Shown: in pieces, positions 61,658 to 64,000 of the stretch
Layout: every line of letters starts with the position of its first letter
Numbering within the stretch: position 1 is the first letter of the stretch
Origin: Bradymonas sp963697525
GTDB lineage: Bacteria; Myxococcota_A; Bradymonadia; Bradymonadales; Bradymonadaceae
Direction of reading: 5' to 3'
NCBI GenBank assembly: GCA_963697525.1
Contig: OY969087.1
Coordinates: forward strand, 1,550,001 to 1,614,000
Length of the DNA stretch: 64,000 nt
Program-made: the position numbers and the translations under genes
The notes under the pieces: model-generated
What the model was told of the DNA's origin: nothing
Databases searched by the model: none
The model's input: only the letters and a program-made list of their open reading frames with translations

Positions 61658-63104
61658 GGGAGTGCAACACATTTTGTGTAACTGGGTCGCATCCGCTGTC
61701 AGTTTTCTAGAAAGCGATGGCCCCACTCCTTCGGCAATCGATCATCGAAGTGGATATGGAGTTCGCAAAGGATTTGCCTCCAGTCGTTTCGCGCTCGTGC
61801 CTTGCCGTGCTCCTTTTGGTTGATGCGCATGGCGGCCAGCGTCAGCAGCCTCATGGCGCTGCCGATGTTGGGCATGGCGCCTCGGTTCTCGGTTACTTTA
61901 CGTAGCTGGCGATGGACGTTCTCAATTGGATTGGTCGTATAGACCAGCTTCCTCAATGCCTTGCCGTAGGTCCACAGGTTGGCGAGCCTGGGAAGGTTGC
62001 GTCGCCATTGCTCGACGACGCCCGGGTATTGGCGGCCCCACTCATCGTCGAGAGCTTCGACGGCCATCTCAGCGGCTTCATAGGTCGGCGCTTGATAGAT
62101 GGCGCGCAGACTCTTTGCCAGCTCCTTTCGGTCTTTGTAGCTGACCAGATTGAAGGTATTTCGCACCAGATGGACTACGCATGGCTGAAAGCGCGTCTTT
62201 GGAAAGACCGCCTCTACGGCTTGTTCGAGGCCTGTAAGCCCGTCGGCACACACGATAAGCACGTCTTTGACGCCACGGCCTTCGAGTTCCAAGAGCACCT
62301 GATGCCAGAAGCTCGCCGACTCGCTGGTGCCGTTTGTTTCCGGGGCGATGTACAATCCCAGGATCTCGAGATGTCCCGACTCGTTGTAGCCACAGACCTG
62401 GTAGGTTGCCGTGGGACAGACCCCATGGGTGTGGCGCACCTTGAGGTGCAGCGCGTCGATGAAGACGATTGGGTAGATGGGCTCCAGCGGCCGGTTTCGC
62501 CAGGCTTTGAGCTCGGGGTCGAGCTTCTCGACCACTCGGCTTACCAGCATCGGGCTTGCTCCAATGCCGTACAGCTCGCTGACATGATCTTCGATGTCCC
62601 TAGTGGTCATTCCCTTGGCGTACATCGAGACAATGCGCGCCTCGACATCATCAGTGATGCCCGAGCCCTTCGGCACGATCTGAGGCTCGAAGGTCGACTG
62701 ACGGTCGCGGGGCACGTTGACTCTGCTCGCGCCGTGGCTGGTCTTGAGCGTCTTCGAATAGCTTCCGTTTCGGGTATTCTTTCTGCGCGTAGCTCCATCG
62801 TCTTCGCCATCGGTGCGCTCATGGCGCTCGTAGCCCAGGTGCTCGTCCATCTCAGCTTCGTAGGCCAGCTCGACAAACCGGCTGATCATCTGCTTGAGTG
62901 GAGCATCCGGCGTCAGGCTCTCCGACAGCGGTTTTCCAGCGGCTTGTTGTGCGAGCTCGTACAAGTAGTCCTCAAGAGGCTCAGGCAACGAGTTTTCGGT
63001 CTTTGGATGCTGGCTTTTCTTTTTGATTTTCGTCACTTCTGTACTCCAGGGTTAAATCGACGACGAAGTCGAACCCTCGAGTTACACAAAATATTTTACA
63101 GTCC
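61658..63104 (-). mobile_element. complete IS256-family insertion sequence inserted into another copy of itself
   Basis: 1447 bases. Imperfect terminal inverted repeats of about 26 bases: left GGGAGTGCAACACATTTTG and right (inverted) GGGACTGTAAAATATTTTG, both continuing TGTAACT. It is bracketed by a perfect 8-bp direct repeat ACTCCTTC (61650-61657 and 63105-63112), the target duplication size typical of IS256. It encodes one transposase (61699-63036). It is intact and probably recently transposed. Confidence 0.93.
61699..63036 (-). CDS. IS256-family (Mutator-type) transposase
   Basis: 445 residues. DDE triad in the family context: Asp194 in VFIDALHLKVR, Asp265 in VCADGLTGLEQAVEAVFP and Glu372 in TTNPIENVHRQLRKVT, with the usual insertion between the second D and E. 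The N-terminus carries a helical DNA-binding region (MTTRDIEDHVSELYG). It ends LPKEWGHRFLEN. The enzyme excises and integrates the element via a circular intermediate. Full length, no frameshift. Confidence 0.95.
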   Translation of the reverse strand: MTKIKKKSQHPKTENSLPEPLEDYLYELAQQAAGKPLSESLTPDAPLKQMISRFVELAYEAEMDEHLGYERHERTDGEDDGATRRKNTRNGSYSKTLKTSHGASRVNVPRDRQSTFEPQIVPKGSGITDDVEARIVSMYAKGMTTRDIEDHVSELYGIGASPMLVSRVVEKLDPELKAWRNRPLEPIYPIVFIDALHLKVRHTHGVCPTATYQVCGYNESGHLEILGLYIAPETNGTSESASFWHQVLLELEGRGVKDVLIVCADGLTGLEQAVEAVFPKTRFQPCVVHLVRNTFNLVSYKDRKELAKSLRAIYQAPTYEAAEMAVEALDDEWGRQYPGVVEQWRRNLPRLANLWTYGKALRKLVYTTNPIENVHRQLRKVTENRGAMPNIGSAMRLLTLAAMRINQKEHGKARARNDWRQILCELHIHFDDRLPKEWGHRFLEN

Positions 63105-64000
63105 CACTCCTTCGGCAATCGATCATCGAAGTGGATATGGAGTTCGCAAAGGATTTGCCTCCAGTCGTTTCGCGCTCGTGCCTTGCCGTGCTCCTTTTGG
63201 TTGATGCGCATGGCGGCCAGCGTCAGCAGCCTCATGGCGCTGCCGATGTTGGGCATGGCGCCTCGGTTCTTGGTTACTTTACGTAGCTGGCGATGGACGT
63301 TCTCAATTGGATTGGTCGTATAGACCAGCTTCCTCAATGCCTTGCCGTAGGTCCACAGGTTGGCGAGCCTGGGAAGGTTGCGTCGCCATTGCTCGACGAC
63401 GCCCGGGTATTGGCGGCCCCACTCATCGTCGAGAGCTTCGACGGCCATCTCAGCGGCTTCATAGGTCGGCGCTTGATAGATGGCGCGCAGACTCTTTGCC
63501 AGCTCCTTTCGGTCTTTGTAGCTGACCAGATTGAAGGTATTTCGCACCAGATGGACTACGCATGGCTGAAAGCGCGTCTTTGGAAAGACCGCCTCTACGG
63601 CTTGTTCGAGGCCTGTAAGCCCGTCGGCACACACGATAAGCACGTCTTTGACGCCACGGCCTTCGAGTTCCAAGAGCACCTGATGCCAGAAGCTCGCCGA
63701 CTCGCTGGTGCCGTTTGTTTCCGGGGCGATGTACAATCCCAGGATCTCGAGATGTCCCGACTCGTTGTAGCCACAGACCTGGTAGGTTGCCGTGGGACAG
63801 ACCCCATGGGTGTGGCGCACCTTGAGGTGCAGCGCGTCGATGAAGACGATTGGGTAGATGGGCTCCAGCGGCCGGTTTCGCCAGGCTTTGAGCTCGGGGT
63901 CGAGCTTCTCGACCACTCGGCTTACCAGCATCGGGCTTGCTCCAATGCCGTACAGCTCGCTGACATGATCTTCGATGTCCCTAGTGGTCATTCCCTTGGC
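62981..64000 (-). pseudogene. transposase of the interrupted IS copy, 3' end replaced, 5' end beyond window
   Basis: Reads in frame from the window edge to LPKEW, where the native tail GHRFLEN is lost because the second IS inserted there. Translation continues 38 codons into the inserted element (DCKIFCVTRGFDF to KDRKLVA) and stops at 62981, overlapping the start of the intact transposase. The catalytic region is unaltered (it differs by one residue, Lys for Glu in VTKNRGAMP), so activity may survive, but the element has lost a contiguous end. Confidence 0.85.

Larger units (their letters stand above)
61583..64000 (-). mobile_element. IS256-family insertion sequence, older copy, split by a second insertion and truncated by the window edge
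   Basis: The left end starts GGGAGTGCAACACATTTTG at 61583. Its first 75 bases (61583-61657) are separated by the inserted copy (61658-63104) from the rest, which resumes at 63105/63113 and runs off the window. The flanking base pairs CGATGCTT (61575-61582) would be its target duplication; the other end is not visible. Nearly identical to the inserted copy over the shared ~890 bases, with one difference seen (C to T, Glu to Lys in the transposase). Confidence 0.9.

Noticed and set aside
61912..63204. 430-codon plus-strand open frame across the IS element
   Set aside because: Antisense to the intact transposase and spans the junction of two IS copies.

Overview
The window is GC-rich, densely coded chromosomal DNA from a Gram-negative bacterium. 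It has eukaryote-type Ser/Thr kinases (one with PEGA domains), FHA proteins, an FHA/sigma-54 activator, many lipoproteins, Cys-rich Sel1/Hcp-like repeats and HEAT/TPR proteins. This points to a myxobacteria-like deltaproteobacterium (Myxococcota, perhaps Bradymonadia). That placement is inferred from gene content; there is no rRNA in the window, and I saw no tRNA or CRISPR array.

Layout. 1-4862: an overlapping operon of a C-type-lectin-like surface protein (5' end outside the window), a HEAT-repeat protein broken by a one-base frameshift, and a lipoprotein. 4906-9385: a lipoprotein, then a thiolase and a trifunctional SDR-SCP2-MaoC enzyme, which together look like a beta-oxidation or acyl-CoA module. 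9542-19510: a TPR-like protein, a Ser/Thr kinase, a degenerate polysaccharide-deacetylase-like protein, an M16 protease, HisC, and a His/Asp-rich protein ending in a predicted beta-barrel. 19815-31177: FHA-DUF4388 protein (frameshifted in a G7 run), DnaB, Cys-rich lipoprotein, TM2-like protein, aminopeptidase P, TPR protein, alpha/beta hydrolase, HEAT lipoprotein, DUF547 protein, a 39-residue membrane peptide and Mn/Fe superoxide dismutase. 31346-37537: two large lipoproteins and an aldehyde dehydrogenase. 37781-44069: a TetR gene behind a palindromic operator and six 13-bp-phased repeats, followed by a LolA-like periplasmic protein, two FtsX-type permeases, an ABC ATPase and an outer-membrane barrel. 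This is a complete envelope-spanning export system and the most attractive candidate for an undescribed system. 44350-49353: DUF3298-like protein, FAD oxidoreductase, type III polyketide synthase, YceI protein, glycosyltransferase. 49630-59858: FHA-sigma54 activator, PEGA kinase, Sel1/Hcp protein, two tandem paralogous secreted proteins, small membrane protein, ECF sigma factor and a putative anti-sigma factor. 60054-61350: a RES/Xre-type toxin-antitoxin pair. 61583-64000: an IS256-family element with a second, nearly identical copy inserted into it, bounded by a perfect 8-bp target duplication.

The intergenic DNA is rich in interspersed repeats: CTCTGTG-type inverted repeats at three loci, a 25-bp palindromic repeat at 17317 and 51036/51067, GCGCGCTTTGCGCG palindromes, nested inverted repeats around 49361-49626, and an inverted pair flanking the toxin-antitoxin module. 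Two genes are frameshifted at short G runs, so assembly error must be excluded before reading biology into them. Start codons were chosen by ribosome-binding site and domain onset, and many are GTG or TTG.
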